Shown here one piece after another: positions 48,131-61,400 of a stretch of DNA of 64,000 bases. Source of the DNA: Rhopalosiphum padi (taxonomy: Eukaryota > Arthropoda > Insecta > Hemiptera > Aphididae); the NCBI RefSeq assembly GCF_020882245.1, contig NC_083599.1, forward strand, positions 53,966,748 through 54,030,747, read 5' to 3'. A program made the translations under genes and the position numbers. Position 1 is the stretch's first letter; every line of letters starts with the position of its first letter. The notes beneath the pieces are model-generated. The model searched no databases. It was not told where the DNA came from and was given only the letters and a program-made list of their open reading frames with translations.

Positions 48131-48362
48131 CACAACACTACGACACGATTAATCCGTTATCTGGACGCCGTTGCCACTCAATACGATAATTAATAAGAAC
48201 AGCACCTAGACACCCGAGCTCCTCCGCCACCACACCGCCCATCATGCCACTGCGGGTCGATCCGAGTCTACGACGAAGCTCTATGCCGCCGTGACGGGAC
48301 GGCGAGTGACGACGGTGGGCTAGAGGAGCTGAACGAACCATCGTAAATTGTATTATTTGTAA

Positions 48363-48581
48363 TCAAAACGTGCGGTTGCGCAACACCGGCGGTAGTGCCG
48401 TAGGTACGTTTAATATTAGCGTGTGCCATTCGCTACCACCACCACCACCACTACTACTACTACTACCGCGACCGACGAATCGAACCACCACCCCCCAGGA
48501 CAACAACCGTTTCGCGTTTCTGATATCAGAGAAACACGCGAGCTCCCGTCGACACGAGGGGATGATGCGTGACATTTTCGC
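48363..48581 (-). CDS. Possible C-terminal exon of the unidentified gene
   Basis: If the donor at 48672 is used, a T-rich tract ending CTACAAAG at 48582 would give a 91-bp intron and a phase-0 exon of 72 codons to a TGA at 48363, containing Ser and Gly runs from a microsatellite. The acceptor has A rather than C or T before AG, which is unusual, and the translation shows no conserved motif. Read-through to the stop at 48634 or a more distal exon near 48.3 kb are equally possible. Confidence 0.25.
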   Translation of the reverse strand, partial: AKMSRIIPSCRRELACFSDIRNAKRLLSWGVVVRFVGRGSSSSSGGGGGSEWHTLILNVPTALPPVLRNRTF

Positions 48582-48633
48582 CTTTGTAGATTAGAAAAAA
48601 AAAAAAAAATACATCGACACGCGTAAAAACCAA

Positions 48634-51447
48634 TTAGTTTTTGTAACACAATTTTTTTTCCCTGTCGCTTACCGGTGTCGCACGTTGTTGTTGTCTCGGT
48701 CTGGCGGCGCCGGCTGTCGACGACGCGCGTTGTTTCTGTTGTTGTCTAGGCGACGACGATTGTCTACCGGCGGCAGACGATTTGGTCGCGGCCGTCTGCT
48801 GCTTGTGTTTGACAGGCTTGGCCGCGTGTTGGGCCGCCGGCGGGTTTGTGCCCGCGGCGGATGTTGTGTCCGAACTCGTGTCGGCCGACGACTTGCGCCG
48901 GAACGCCTTCAGCCAGCCCAACCGTTTGGAGTGCGTTTCCGCGGCCCGGGAGCCCACCTTAGTGGCGGCCGACTTGTCTTTTTTCCCGTCACCGCCGCCG
49001 CCGCCGCCGCCGACGGCCCGCTGCTGCTGGTGTGGCTGTTTGTGGCCCCCGTCGTCGGCGGTCGACGACGACTTTTCGGCCGCGCCGTCGTTCTTGGGCG
49101 TCAGCAGCTGGTGCTTGGCCTCGTGCTCACGCTCCAGCTTCTTCAGCTGTGACTCGACCATCGTCAGCTCGTTGAGATTGCTTTCGATCATCGGCAGACC
49201 GGCCGGCAGCCGATCGCTGTCCGTGTCGCTGCTGCCGCTGGACGACGACAGCGGCGGTTTCGGGGATCGCTTGGCCGCGGTCACGATCACCGACGGCTGG
49301 TCGTCGATCTGGACGTGCTGCACCCTGAACCGGCTCTTCTTGACCGGCACCGCGGTCGCGGTCGTCCCGGCCGCAGCCATTGCCGCCGCCGTGGCCGTCT
49401 GCTTCTTCGACGTCGAGTCACCGGCTTTAAGCTCTCCTTGGTTCCGGGCCGACCTCTGCAACGTGTGTTTCAGCTTGTCAGGCGCGAACTTGGCCCATGC
49501 CGTGGACTTCCAGACGTCGTCCCACGTACGCATCGTGAGCTTGAATCTCGATTCCATTATGGACTTTTTACTACGTAACCGGATCAGCGGCGTACCGTCC
49601 TTGGTGGTCAATATACCGTGATCGGGGTTAGCAGGTGGCCGCTGTAAGCCGCCGTCTTCGTCGTTGTCGTCTTCGTCGTCGATATCGGCCGACGGCTGAG
49701 CGTTTTCGTCGGCACCGTCCGGTTGTGGACGCGGCGGCTGCTCATCCTGCTTTGGCTGTGGTTGTTGTTGTTGTGGCGGTTGTTCCTTTTCACGATCGTC
49801 GTTACCCTAACCGGAAATACACGTGGTCAGTTAACACATCGTGTGTGTGTCGATGCGATCGCGCAATCGCACACGTCAATACATGCGATATTATTTTATA
49901 AATGGCGCGTATGACAACACATTATAGACTCGTTGGAAACAAGTGGTCATACGAGCCGCCGCCGCCGTTGACGACAACGACGACGACGACGACGACATAG
50001 CTGGCTCGGACAACAAAAACAATACCGTCGACTGTGATATATACACATAATAAAATTATACTATTTATTTCATTGCCCCGATTACACATACATTATGTAC
50101 ATAGAGGTATTGTACTATTGTAATTTGTATTGTACGCGCGTCGAAACGGCTTCGAACGAATAATACATAGCAGGTGTCATAATTAGTAGATAATGACGTC
50201 CAAGGCCGCAAAGCTTGACTACCGGTGTTACGCGGTTATTATAATTTCGTTTAACGCCGAGATACACACGGCGGGAACGGTATCTCAATAACTTGAGTTT
50301 TCGAGTGAATTATGACGGCAAACGATTAGCCGAAGATAGATATTGTCATAAGAGATAATAGATAGCAAGCCACGACCGTTTGCCGTGCATGCGGTACAAA
50401 ATAGAACGTGGGTAAATACCGTTTGTATTTTTTTTTAAGATTTGCGTGTCACAACAACATTGGCGACGGTGTTTGTGATTCTCCTTAGTGATCTCGAAAT
50501 GTGTCTTAATGACGTTGAGCGTCAACTTTGCAATACTATAAATATCGTATTACTGCAAAACTCAACGGATTAGAAAATTACGCTTGAACTCGAAGCTCGA
50601 AATATACTACTTCACAACTACTGCTACAGACTAAAAAAGCAACTACGCGTTCTGTCTCGGCGATATGGTATAGGGGCAAAGGGTCAAAACACGCCGTCGT
50701 CGTCTTTACTAATATTATTATTGTTAACGGAATGGAATCGTCGTGGTTTAGGTAATTGAAGGGCAAAAAAACGATTATTTGTTTGACGGGGGGCGAAAAA
50801 AATTTTCTCCTAAACCACAATTATGTAATATATCTATATATATGTATATATATATATATATCATTTCCAACGAGTCTATACGTGTAAAATGTCGTACGGG
50901 TTAATACCTCTTCCGGATTTTGATCGAAAATCCGCTCCAATTGTTGTTTAACCGGCGAGTTGCTATAGCTGCCACTGTCGATGAGTACGGGCCCGCAGGT
51001 CTGGGTTTGCTGTTGGTCGTGCTCCGCTCCGGTCTGGTCACCTGCACCCTCGGTTTTGTGGTGGTCGTCTTCATCGTCGTCCGATGATCGTTCTTCGGCC
51101 AAGTTCTGTACCTCTTTGGACTTGCAGTCCAATGGTTTAAACAGGTCGCGGACGCTGACCTTGCGCGACGGGTCAGCCATATCCAAATACGGTCCGACGG
51201 TTTGCGTGCAATCGTTGGAAAATCTGGTGTTTATGTCGTTTACCAAGCTTGTGGCCTTGGTGGCGACCGTATCCACTGCGGCCACGTCGTCTTCGGCCCC
51301 GGAATCCTCCTCGGCCACGGCCAGCAAGTTGTCGCATTCTTTGGACTTGGTGCCGAGCGGCACGAACAGCTCATCCAGATTCACCGGGTTCCGGCGGTCC
51401 AGCACGGGACCGCACGTCTTGCTGTAGTCATCGTCATCGTCCATCAT
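48634..51447 (-). CDS. Unidentified protein with N-terminal repeats and basic/low-complexity C-terminus, at least 558 aa
   Basis: Two coding exons join in phase 0: 51447-50908 (180 codons) and 49806-48673 (378 codons), across a 1.1-kb GT-AG intron. The start is the first ATG (of two in tandem) after an in-frame TAG. Residues 10-41 and 83-116 are copies of one acidic repeat (core DLF-PL--KSKE--NL), and 150-174 a decayed third. Then come a Gln/Asp-rich linker (about 188-235), a conserved-looking block about 246-296 rich in Lys, Arg and Trp, a helical Leu/Glu/Lys segment about 390-415, and a Ser/Ala/Gln/Gly tail with a short basic motif (SKRLGWLKAFRRKSS, about 473-487). I do not recognise the family; there is no signal peptide or membrane segment. 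The span here ends at the unspliced stop; the true C-terminus may be spliced. Confidence 0.75.
48673..49806 (-). CDS. Unidentified gene, coding exon 2 (residues 181-558)
   Basis: The exon opens after CCGGTTAG and encodes GNDDREKEQPPQQQQPQPK, an acidic run DIDDEDDNDEDGG, and the well-ordered block LIRLRSKKSIMESRFKLTMR with TWDDVWKSTAWAKFAPDKL. Low-complexity Ala, Ser, Gly and Gln runs follow. It ends CGACACCG|GTAAGCG, a good donor. If the donor is not used the frame runs 12 more codons to a TAA at 48634. Antisense frames of up to 279 codons are compositional shadows. Confidence 0.82.
49807..50907 (-). other. Intron of the unidentified gene (1.1 kb)
   Basis: It is bounded by donor GTATTA and acceptor GGTTAG, with phase 0 on both sides. 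It contains a TA dinucleotide run (about 50832-50863) and GAC repeats (about 49970-49998). Confidence 0.75.
50830..50863. repeat. TA dinucleotide microsatellite
   Basis: An AT/TA run with a single interruption lies just inside the intron of the unidentified gene. Confidence 0.85.
50908..51447 (-). CDS. Unidentified gene, coding exon 1: acidic repeat region (residues 1-180)
   Basis: The exon starts MMDDDDDYSKTCGPVLD. Repeat 1 reads TCGPVLDRRNPVNLDELFVP then LGTKSKECDNL. Repeat 2 reads TVGPYLDMADPSRKVSVRDL then FKPLDCKSKEVQNL. A third partial copy begins TCGPVLIDSGS. Acidic linkers (EEDSGAEDD, DDDEDD) separate them. It ends CCGGAAGAG|GTATTA. A TAG lies in frame just upstream; that TAG could instead be an acceptor (CATAG|GTG), in which case an upstream coding exon would exist. 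Confidence 0.8.
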
Positions 51448-51479
51448 CGTCGCACAACCGAACGACAACACCTATGCGA

Positions 51480-52620
51480 CAAGGTAACAGTGTGCGGGGT
51501 GTGGTGGTGGTTGATGGGTGTCAGTCGTCGGCGCGTAGTGGTCGACACGAGGGTCGGGTCCGACGTAGGTCTCACACTACTAAAAACGTATCGCCGGACA
51601 CGCGTCCGCCCGATTTCATAACACCTCGGTTGTTCGCGATGACGACGGATGTCGTCCGGTCGAAAGGTAAAAATATATTGAAATTGAAAGAAAATATACG
51701 AGGCAGAGAAGAAGACGGAGTCTATCTCTTATCGGATTCAAAACCGTCGGACGAAAAGTAAACGCGCGCACGCCGATGCCCCGTTCGCCACTGATGCCTG
51801 CGGCCGACGGAAACTCACGGCGTCGGCTAATGGGGTCTTAGTGCACGCAAATTGTGTCACGCGAACCGACACACACGTACGCACACACAAACACACGGTA
51901 ATAACTGCGTCAGAGCGCGAGCGCCGCCCGCGAACGGTTCACACAATAAACGTGATGCGAGATAAACACACACACCGACTACAACACACGGCGTGTGTGG
52001 AAACGGACTGCTGCTGCTGCCGCCCGCCGCCGACGCCGCCTTCGAGCAGTCGGTCGGTCGTCGTACGGACTCGCCGCCGCCGCCGCCGCCGCCGCTGATA
52101 ACGCGCGCGCCACCATAGCAGCACGCCGTCGCCGCCGCGGTGTGTTACCAAGGCGGCACACCGCGCGCGCGCTCGGTCACCGAGACGGCGGCGGCGGCGG
52201 CGCTCGACCCGCCCGCCCGAGAGCTGCAGTGTGGCAAACAACTATTACGATTATAATAATAATATAATATATAATATTATTATCACGATAACGCGACGAC
52301 GGAAACGTTTTTCGATTTTCAACGACATCGCACACACATACACACACGACGTCATAACATTTTTTTTTTTCGTGTCGTCGTCGTCTTATTGATGTGTAAT
52401 AATAATATGACAAATGACGATGTAATAATAATATATATGTAACTAGTCGAGTTGTTGTCGTCGTCTTCGACGTTTTACAAATATTCCAAGTATCGCCTAA
52501 ATAATAGTATGACATTGTGTAATATTAATAATAATAATATAATGGTGGTAGCGCGCGCGCGCTCGCGCCCGCGCCCGTCTGAGCGCGTATTTGTTGCTCG
52601 TGTGTGTGAGTATAGTGTGT
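51480..52620 (-). promoter_or_regulatory. GC-rich block upstream of the unidentified gene: likely promoter and 5' UTR
   Basis: The CpG-rich sequence includes GCC/CCG repeats (52070-52095 and around 52190) and GCGCGC runs. Its position just upstream of the first coding exon parallels the GC-rich block before par-1. Open frames on both strands are Arg-, Ala- or Pro-rich and look compositional. A divergent transcript on the plus strand is possible but unsupported. Confidence 0.45.
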
Positions 52621-52959
52621 AGTGTGTACGAACATATGGATCACTTCGATTTCCCACGGTGATGTAACGGCGGTAATAATTCTGTTGGCCGCTCGGCTCA
52701 ATGTTAATAATACAAATATCATACGGCAACAGTTACATCACGACGATATTAATTATTGTATTGTTATATTATTCCATTCCACTGCCGCGCCGGAGTCCAC
52801 GATAGTATTTAGTACGGCGGTTAATGTCGTTTATTATTATTCAATATTAACACACGACGTTAAACAATTTAATAATGATATACTGCAAACGCCTCGTTGC
52901 GACACAACGCAGCTCAAAATCTATTCTCGATTCGAAATTTTTATTGAATACGGGTGATT

Positions 52960-55900
52960 ATGGATACACCCTAAATACTTCGTAGTGATCGAGTCGAGAG
53001 AGAAACAATTCGACGCAAATGTGGCAATTAGAGATTGTAACTCTTGCAAGTGAAAAACAGAAACCGATAAAAAAAAATAAAATACAGAGATAGTAACATT
53101 GTTATTGATAATTAATATACTTAGTATGGAATTTCAGAGTAATATACATATACTGTAACTACAATAACTTATAATACAATACTGTTGTAAATGGTAAATA
53201 CTTTACCATAGTGATAGTCGTGATACGTATATACTAATAAGTCACACACACAAGAAGTGTCCAGTTGTTCAGTAATAAAACCACGAAACGGTTGGTTTTA
53301 TTTTTATTTTCACCTGTATTTTGCCTAGTTTTTCATCGAGTCAAAGGGAAACGCGCGTAATGTTGCAATTTTTTTTATTGAATAGAATTGCATAAATACG
53401 TCTAACAAGAAGGTCATAAAACGCTGTTAAGCTATAAATTATAACGCTATACATAACCTAACGTAATAGATATCTGCGTTTTAAACTTTAAACTATACAT
53501 ACTTTAGTAGTCTTATTTTCATAAACCAGTGTACCATCACCATGAGAATGTATAGCCAGAAAATACAAGCAAATTAACATATTATGATAGAAATACGTTT
53601 TTTATCATAATATTAATTTAATGAATATTATTATTCATAAATACTTTACATAATACCAAACTTAGTTCATTTAAGTATTATTATATTAATCCAATATATT
53701 ATTAGTTATTTTTTATTTTTGTATATATATTATAAATTTGTTTGTAAAATAATTATTTTTGTTGTTATTTTTAATTTTATAAAATGTTAAATACATTTTT
53801 CTTTTGTCAAAGTGCTTAGCCCGTAAAATAAAAATAAATAAATAATACATTATTAATAATTAATATACCGAAAAAATATTGGACTATTATTTCAAGTTCA
53901 AATATTTTAAGTATAGTACGAAAACTTATTTTTAATGATGTCTAAAGTGTTCTTAGTTTGTAGTTAATTGTAGATTTAAATCTCAATTGCTTCTAAGATA
54001 ACCTAAGTTAAATATTTAAAAAACCATAAACTAAGCATTAATAGTTGTTAAAAAAATATAATTTTATTTTGATAAATAAGTACTTGATGTAATTTTATGT
54101 AATAGCAGCTTTCATAACTGAATAAGTACCTATAATAGCATTTTAGCTATACAATTTTCATTGGTATAAAACCTTAATAATTTAAGTACCTAGTTTAATA
54201 CTTATGAGTTAAGAAACGATATGATTTTACATGAATATTTAATTACAGTTATCGAATTAAGTATAGTTTCTATTAAACCTAAGGTAATAATCTGTTATAT
54301 TCATTCAAATGAAACAATTAATGTTTGCACTAAAAGATATATTTATTCTTCTAATAGCAGTATAATAACTAATAACCTTTTAATACTGATAATAATATAT
54401 AATGTATAAAACATAACACAACAATCCTCGTGTTAAGTAAATAATAACGTAATTTTTGTGGTATACACAATACAGACCCTTGGGATACATAGTTTCCCAT
54501 TACTAAATTTACCAAATAGTTGTTTAAAAAACATGCAAAAATACCATCAAATGTTTATTTATTGTAATTTTCAAGGTAAAACTTCGTTATATCATTATAA
54601 TTATCATTTGTGCGTGACATTTAGTAGATTATTCGAAAATGTTACATGCGAAGAAAAATAAATTCATCCAATAAAAAATGCTGCAATTAACATAGAATTC
54701 CTAGAAGTAAAAAATATTAAAAACGTGTATATTTTCCGACCCATAAAACATTTATTTTGTATGATAGTGTTGGACAAAATCTCAAAAGAAACCAAATTAT
54801 AGGCATTTTTTGTTTATTATAAGTTATCTAAAATACAACCAGTAACTAAACATATTGGACTATGTCTATAGCTCAATATATTTATATGCAACTTGAAACA
54901 AATGTATTTTGAAAAATACTGCTAGTCAACTTTCTTTCACGTTCATACGCTTATCGTGGGCGAATGGGTGGCAATTGAGTTGCCGAAGGCGCTAATTATT
55001 TTACATAATTTCAATAATCTAGGTCATCTAAAGTATCACGTGTCCAAGGGAATTAATAAACTGAAATATATATTGCACGGATTTATACAGTAAAGTCCGC
55101 ATAACGCTGACGTAAAATTGCTTTTATTTTTTGTCGCGGCTAACTATTCCAACGTTTATATACTCAACAGCAAAAGTGTGCATTAATCAGTTAAGATTTT
55201 TTTTTAATTTTTTAACTTACATAATTAGTTAATTTTCTTTCAAACTTTGTAACTTAATTAGTTAAAGTAACAACTTTTTCCAGTTGATTTGAAAAAATAA
55301 CACGTCAAGTTATAAGTGCTATCAGTAACAGTAATTAAAACTAATTAACTAATTATTTTTATTGTTACGCCGATACAACAATTCGAAATACAAATAAACA
55401 AGCAAATGTTCCTTTATTTAATAATTTAGTAGACACAATTGTGTTATTATTGTCTAACCACATTAGTTGGTTTGCAATTTAAAGAAATATTTCTATACTA
55501 TACACTATATATAGTACAGGAACAAGATCTATTTTAAACAAAATCTTATAGTTATAATTATCACTATTAAAACAATTTTAATCAATATTAAGTTAATTTA
55601 ATATTTTTCTTCAGATTAACTTTAAATTTAAAGAGTAAAATAATATATAATTTAATAATTATTAACTTATTGCTTAACTAACTTAACATAGATTTAACTT
55701 AACTAATTTAAGTTAAATATTCTTATTCATTTTTCTACCTTTGCTTATCAATAAACGCACTCGGTTCAGGAGGTCAACGACGATTCCAAAAACTTCTAAT
55801 CAGCTCAACATAAATTAATAGCTTTTGATAACGGTGTTTTCAGGCATACATTTTAATTCTATTAAAAGTACGAAGAATATATTTAAACGAATTGGCGACA

Positions 55901-58300
55901 GAATTTTAATAATGAATAAATATTTTTTTGATGATGGCTTTAAAAAGTGGGATCTATTGGATTTTAGATGTCAATAACCAATTGTATTTAAAAACAAGAA
56001 AAAAATAAATGCACTGCTGTTTTAATTAGCCGAGTTACTAACTAAAAATATAATTTTAAATTTATTTTGTTTCTTTAACTTTTCAGTCTACATGATATTA
56101 TTATAGTGCATAGCGTCCTAGCCACGAGGTATATAGCTCATAAGACACCTCAAATTTAAATATTATCAATTTATTATCGTGAAATAATTTTAGGAAATTG
56201 TCGATGTAATTAGTAATATGTGTAATGCCTAAATGTTATTGTTAAATTCCAAATTTAAAAACATAAACAAATTTAATTGGCACCACAAATCTAAAACGAG
56301 CTGATTATCAAAAACGCCATAATGTAAACTAGTCGCAAGATGACCTTGTTGACTGATAAAAGATAAATCAACTCAATAACTATCTGAAGTAGTGGAATAA
56401 ATAATAATTTTCAAATGCGATATTGCACTGGATAATATAATTAATCTATGGCAATTTGAAACACCTGCAAGAACTGAACACAAATGTAAATCAAAACAAA
56501 TCCTCAAAATTAAAGTGTTTTTTCAGGGGCTCTAAAATTATACCAAAGTAATTAATGTTTTTGACGTAGATAAGTAGAGCTAGATTTATATACAAATCCA
56601 TATTTACAAACAATTATGGATAAAAAGAATTAAAAACTATTGTATATTTTACTTATATACAATTACGATTATAAATATTTCAGTTTCATTCAAATTATAA
56701 TGCTGAAATGCATACTTATATAATTTTAAGAAGATACATATTAATTGCATACTTCTAAAGAAATGCATTAAGTTACATATTTTATAAATTAATAAATATG
56801 TAGTTAAGGTTTATATTGTGATTTCTTTTTAAAACGACAATTCTACAATATTGCTAATACCTAGTACCTTCAGGCAATATCAATAAATCACGGATACTCT
56901 AAATTAATAAAATAATTAGTGGAGAAATGAGTGAATGGGATAAAATTGACATGACAATTCCAAATGAAATAAATTAATGGTTGAGCCGCTATGGGTTATT
57001 TGTATCATATTCAGAAAAGAATTACCATCCAAAACTAATGCAAAATTGTATTTCAAATCTTTTACGATAAAAAATTTCTACCACAACCGTCTAATACTTT
57101 ATGCAGTTGTATATACCTTTTTATCCCTTAAAGTTTTTTTTCGTATGAAAAAAACCAACACTGTGTAATATACATTTTAGACATTGATCTATATTAAAAA
57201 TGTGAGCTAATACCATGGCAAAATATACAGTACAACATATTTCGATACATATGGAAAGTTTAAAATACTTATTAATAGTATATATTTTATGACTAGAACC
57301 AGAACAAAATTATACTACTGAGAAAAAATATTGAGTTATTAAAGTATTATTTTATCATAATAGCTTCAAAAAAGTTTTTTTCTCGAGAATTGAAATATTA
57401 TGACAAGGTGTACTCAAAGAATGAATATATAATTTTTTATAATAATGAAAATTGTACGATAATAACTTATAAAAACCAAATGTTGATAAGATTTCTTAGC
57501 AGGAAGGTTTCGTATTATTCAAGAAATAATAATATCACGTAAGTTTCCTTTTATACGAATCGGAATGTTACCCTAACTATTCAATTTTTAAATTTAAAAT
57601 AGTTTACACCGTGGTTAATTATTATCATTATCAATTGACTATCAATAAGTTAATAGTTATCTTAAATTTATATATTTACTATATAAAATTATAAAATTAA
57701 AAACTGTAGATTTCACAAAATTTAAGTAATTAAACAACAACAATAATAAAATCAATAATATAGTTATCGATTACGTAGTCAGGGAATGTTTATTTAAATC
57801 AAATGTAAACATTTTACAACTATGTTCTATAACAATATGATATCTATACAATATGTATAGCAATAATGGCAAAACAATTAATTTAATTATTATTCTCTCA
57901 AGGTAACTAATACTGTATAAGTGTAGTCTACGTTTCTTCTAGATAGCGCCAGTGAATTCAATTAATAATAATTATTATAAATAAATTACATTTGCCTTGC
58001 TTATCTAACAAAAATAAAAACTGGGAATTTCACTCCTTCTGCTATATAGTAACTTTTGAGTGAACCTCAACCATTGATAGGTCACTGATGTGTTACTAAC
58101 ACAGTGTTAAATTTGAATTCTACGATACCTAAATCTTTGTAGAGGAAAAACATTCTCATCAGAGATGATTCTATTACAATAATGGCATTTTATATATATT
58201 TAAATTACTATTAGTAGGTTGAAATAATTTTTTCCGAAAACATCGCATATTATTTTATCAATAATAATAATATTAAAAGTTAATAAATTATAAGTCAATA
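52960..58300. other. AT-rich intergenic stretch, no gene recognised
   Basis: This is very AT-rich with no open frame over about 70 codons. It includes the TTAACT-rich repeat near 55.2-55.7 kb. Confidence 0.5.
55180..55730. repeat. TTAACT-rich repeat region
   Basis: Many short TTAACT / AGTTAA motifs occur in both orientations at the two ends (for example AACTTAATTAGTTAAAGTAA on the left; TTAACTTAACTAATTTAAGT on the right). This suggests an old inverted-repeat element. It shares a segment with 18560-18705. The limits are approximate. Confidence 0.4.
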
Positions 58301-58313
58301 CTCGGTGCCGTGA

Positions 58314-58488
58314 GGCCGGGGCTATACATGGCGTATATTCCGTCGAATTCAAGATTCATTGTCTTATATCGGAGTAGCTATAGCGTATTACACTCGTCGT
58401 GTACCTATATATAGCTACTCCAATATAAGACAATGAATTTTGAATTCGAAGGAAAACGCGACGAAATACGCCGTGTTTAACCCCGGCC
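58314..58488. mobile_element. 175-bp palindromic MITE-like element
   Basis: The ends are GGCCGGGGCTATACATGGCG and its inverse CGCCGTGTTTAACCCCGGCC. The arms continue to pair through AATTCAAGATTCATTGTCTT and ATATCGGAGTAGCTATA, with only a short central loop. It has no coding capacity. The direct flanking duplication is not clear by eye. Confidence 0.85.
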
Positions 58489-58489
58489 T

Positions 58490-61400
58490 AATAGACTACT
58501 TGTCTATGTGTAAACCAAAATCTAGAGGCCCAGTGTGGCCGTGTTATATATCTTTTTATCTTTTTGAGGCCCTGCAATATAGTATGAGGCCTGTGGCTCA
58601 TGTGCATGTTTTAAAAAGCTTAAAATTAATTTAAATATTTTAAAAATAAAAATGTTTTATCAAAATCAGTATTTTACCATTTTATTTATTTTTATCATAC
58701 AAATGTCACTAAAGTTATCTTTTAAAACCATAAACTAAACTTAAAATTAAGTTTTAAGAAAAACATAACTAAAAAAACTTTTTAGATTTTAAACTTTAGT
58801 GAAAATTTAAGAGAATATATTAAAACAAACAAAAATATTATTGTTTAATAAACTCATAATAGTATATTACTATTATATTACAATCTATAGTTATTGAGAA
58901 ATTTAAAATAACTAATACAGAAATAGTGAAATTAAAAAAAAATTAAAAACTAAAATAGAAATGTATAAAAAACTATGTTCGCATTATAACCTGTATTTTT
59001 ATAAAAAGTTCATACCCACGAAATATATTAATATTATCATATCATCTATAGAAATAAATGTACCTAATACGCGCGCGCAACTGTGAACTGTCTAACAGAT
59101 GTATCACAACGATTCACGAGTGACGATTCATGACCTATCTCATAAATACATTTTAACTATATTTAAATCTTAATTAGGCTCAAAATAACCAATTCTTAAA
59201 TTTTGTTAGTGGTTTTTCAGAAAAAAATATACACACAACTTAGAATTTAAAACTTAAAAAAAAAATTAATAATTACTATTATTAATAATAATAATAATAT
59301 AATTGTAGGTTGCAACACTTAAACTCCATAATCATAATAAATATTAAATGAAAAATCCTCAATGTGAAACCAATAATATAGGTACTCATTGCTTTCTTGT
59401 ACATAGGTCAACACTTATGATTTAATTTTTTGTATGTTAGAAATAAATATAATGTATAGGTAGTTTTTATTTTAAACAATTTAATTTTTCAAAAAAAAAA
59501 TTTTTCGCTAATTTCTTTTGTAATTATTTTTTTTCTGGTTTTCAAAAATATTACAAATAATGTCCACATATTCTAAACATATTTTACTTCAGGATATGAA
59601 TTAAAAATATGCAAAATTGTCCTTAAAAAAATAAAATAAATATGAAAGACAAATCAGATTTTTTTGTAAAATTGAATGGGATACAACTTATACGTATTAA
59701 TTTACACCATATAAAATCAAACAAAATAAATGAATGACTGTCTTTGAATGTGTGTGTCATAAATTGGATACGAAGCATAGATAAAATATATTTTATACAA
59801 TTCTTTCTCTAGACATTTTTATTTCACAAAATTTAACCCTAATAGGAATAATATTATGTATAAATCCTTAATAACTGTAGTTTAGAATTTATTAATTATG
59901 ATTGTATCATCTTTTTAATGACTATCCGTGATTCCTGAAAAATTAATTTTATTTTAAAACATTTATCAAACAAATTATTATAATATACCTACAAAAAAAA
60001 TATAATAAGCATATAGTTTTTAATGTATAGATAGGTTTAAAAAAAATTAAACATGACATAAAATGCTATAATTTTGTACTGTAGCAAAGTTTGATAGTTA
60101 CATCAACCACCAATCACAAATCATATTTACATTCATGTGGATACTTTACAACTTTCAGTTATCGTTTTATATTTATTTTTCAATTGTAAAACCCATAAGT
60201 CATTACTCAAGTGTCTTTAGAACAATTTTTAAGGAGGGAGAGATTTTTATCTAACCAAAACTATCACCGTTGAACTGAATTTTCGGTGGCAACTTTTCGG
60301 ACAGTGATTTTTGTTATACTGCGTTGCGTGACGTGATATACATTATACATGTATCAAAATAAAGGATTCCAAATTTAAAATTGTTACATATTTTAAATAT
60401 TTTAGATTTTTTATGCTTTAAGTGTTGGCTTAATTTTTTTTCACTGGTATGCATTAAATTTGATATATTTCATAAATTTTATAATCTTAACGAAAATAGC
60501 AGAGAAAATGTTTATTTATGAAGGAAATAACAAAATTTTATAACAATAAATAAAAACATTTTATCATTTTTTTTTCAAAGTTTATAGGAATATAGCGATA
60601 AGTTTTTATTTCAATGTTTTAGTACTTTTCAGCGCTACAGAATTCGAGCCTTGGTAATAAAATTATCAATTGAAATTAAATTACATAAATTCTATAATCT
60701 CTAAAAGAGTTAAGCAAATACACGAGTATCTAGAATGTCATTGCTTTTAATCTATTTTAAATTTAATACCTATTTAATAATATAAGATAATATAAAATAT
60801 CATAATTAATTGTATACGAGCAGAGTACCAACAAAATTACAATAATAATAATTAGTGTTACGCTGTACTATTCTTTAATTTTATATAGTGTACACAGCCA
60901 AATGGTTTAAATCACATTTTATTTATATTAAGATTTATAAACATTTTCTTATGCCAAAATACCTTTTCATAGTAAATTAGAAAAGAAATGATAAATTAAT
61001 AATGACTTAATTTTATCAATAACTATTATTACGCTAGAATTATATTTATAATAAATTGTACATGTAATAAAACAATAGATAAAAATATAAAACTGAAAGA
61101 TTTTACGGAAATTAGAAATCAATATTTAAAATAAGAATATTACCTACAATTTCTGAGCAAGGTTGTATAAACATTTACTGATGCAATAAGTATTAATGAA
61201 CTGATTATTAATTCTCAAGAGTATGGACTAAGAAGTACTATTTACTAAAAACAATGTTTTAAATTCAACTTACGTCATAGTATAAATTATTATTTATAAT
61301 GCATAATAGAATTGTATAAAAAATGTTCAACTCCTAGTAGCCTACACATTATAGCAGATTATTTTAAATGCCTTTAAATACAGAATAAACCATCATCTGT

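Noticed and set aside
48782..49621. 279-codon plus-strand open frame
   Set aside because: It is antisense to the second exon of the unidentified gene, whose frame has proper splice sites and phase continuity with the upstream exon.
51939..52241. Arg-rich frames upstream of the unidentified gene
   Set aside because: They come from CCG/GCC repeats in the GC-rich block and have no splice or start support.
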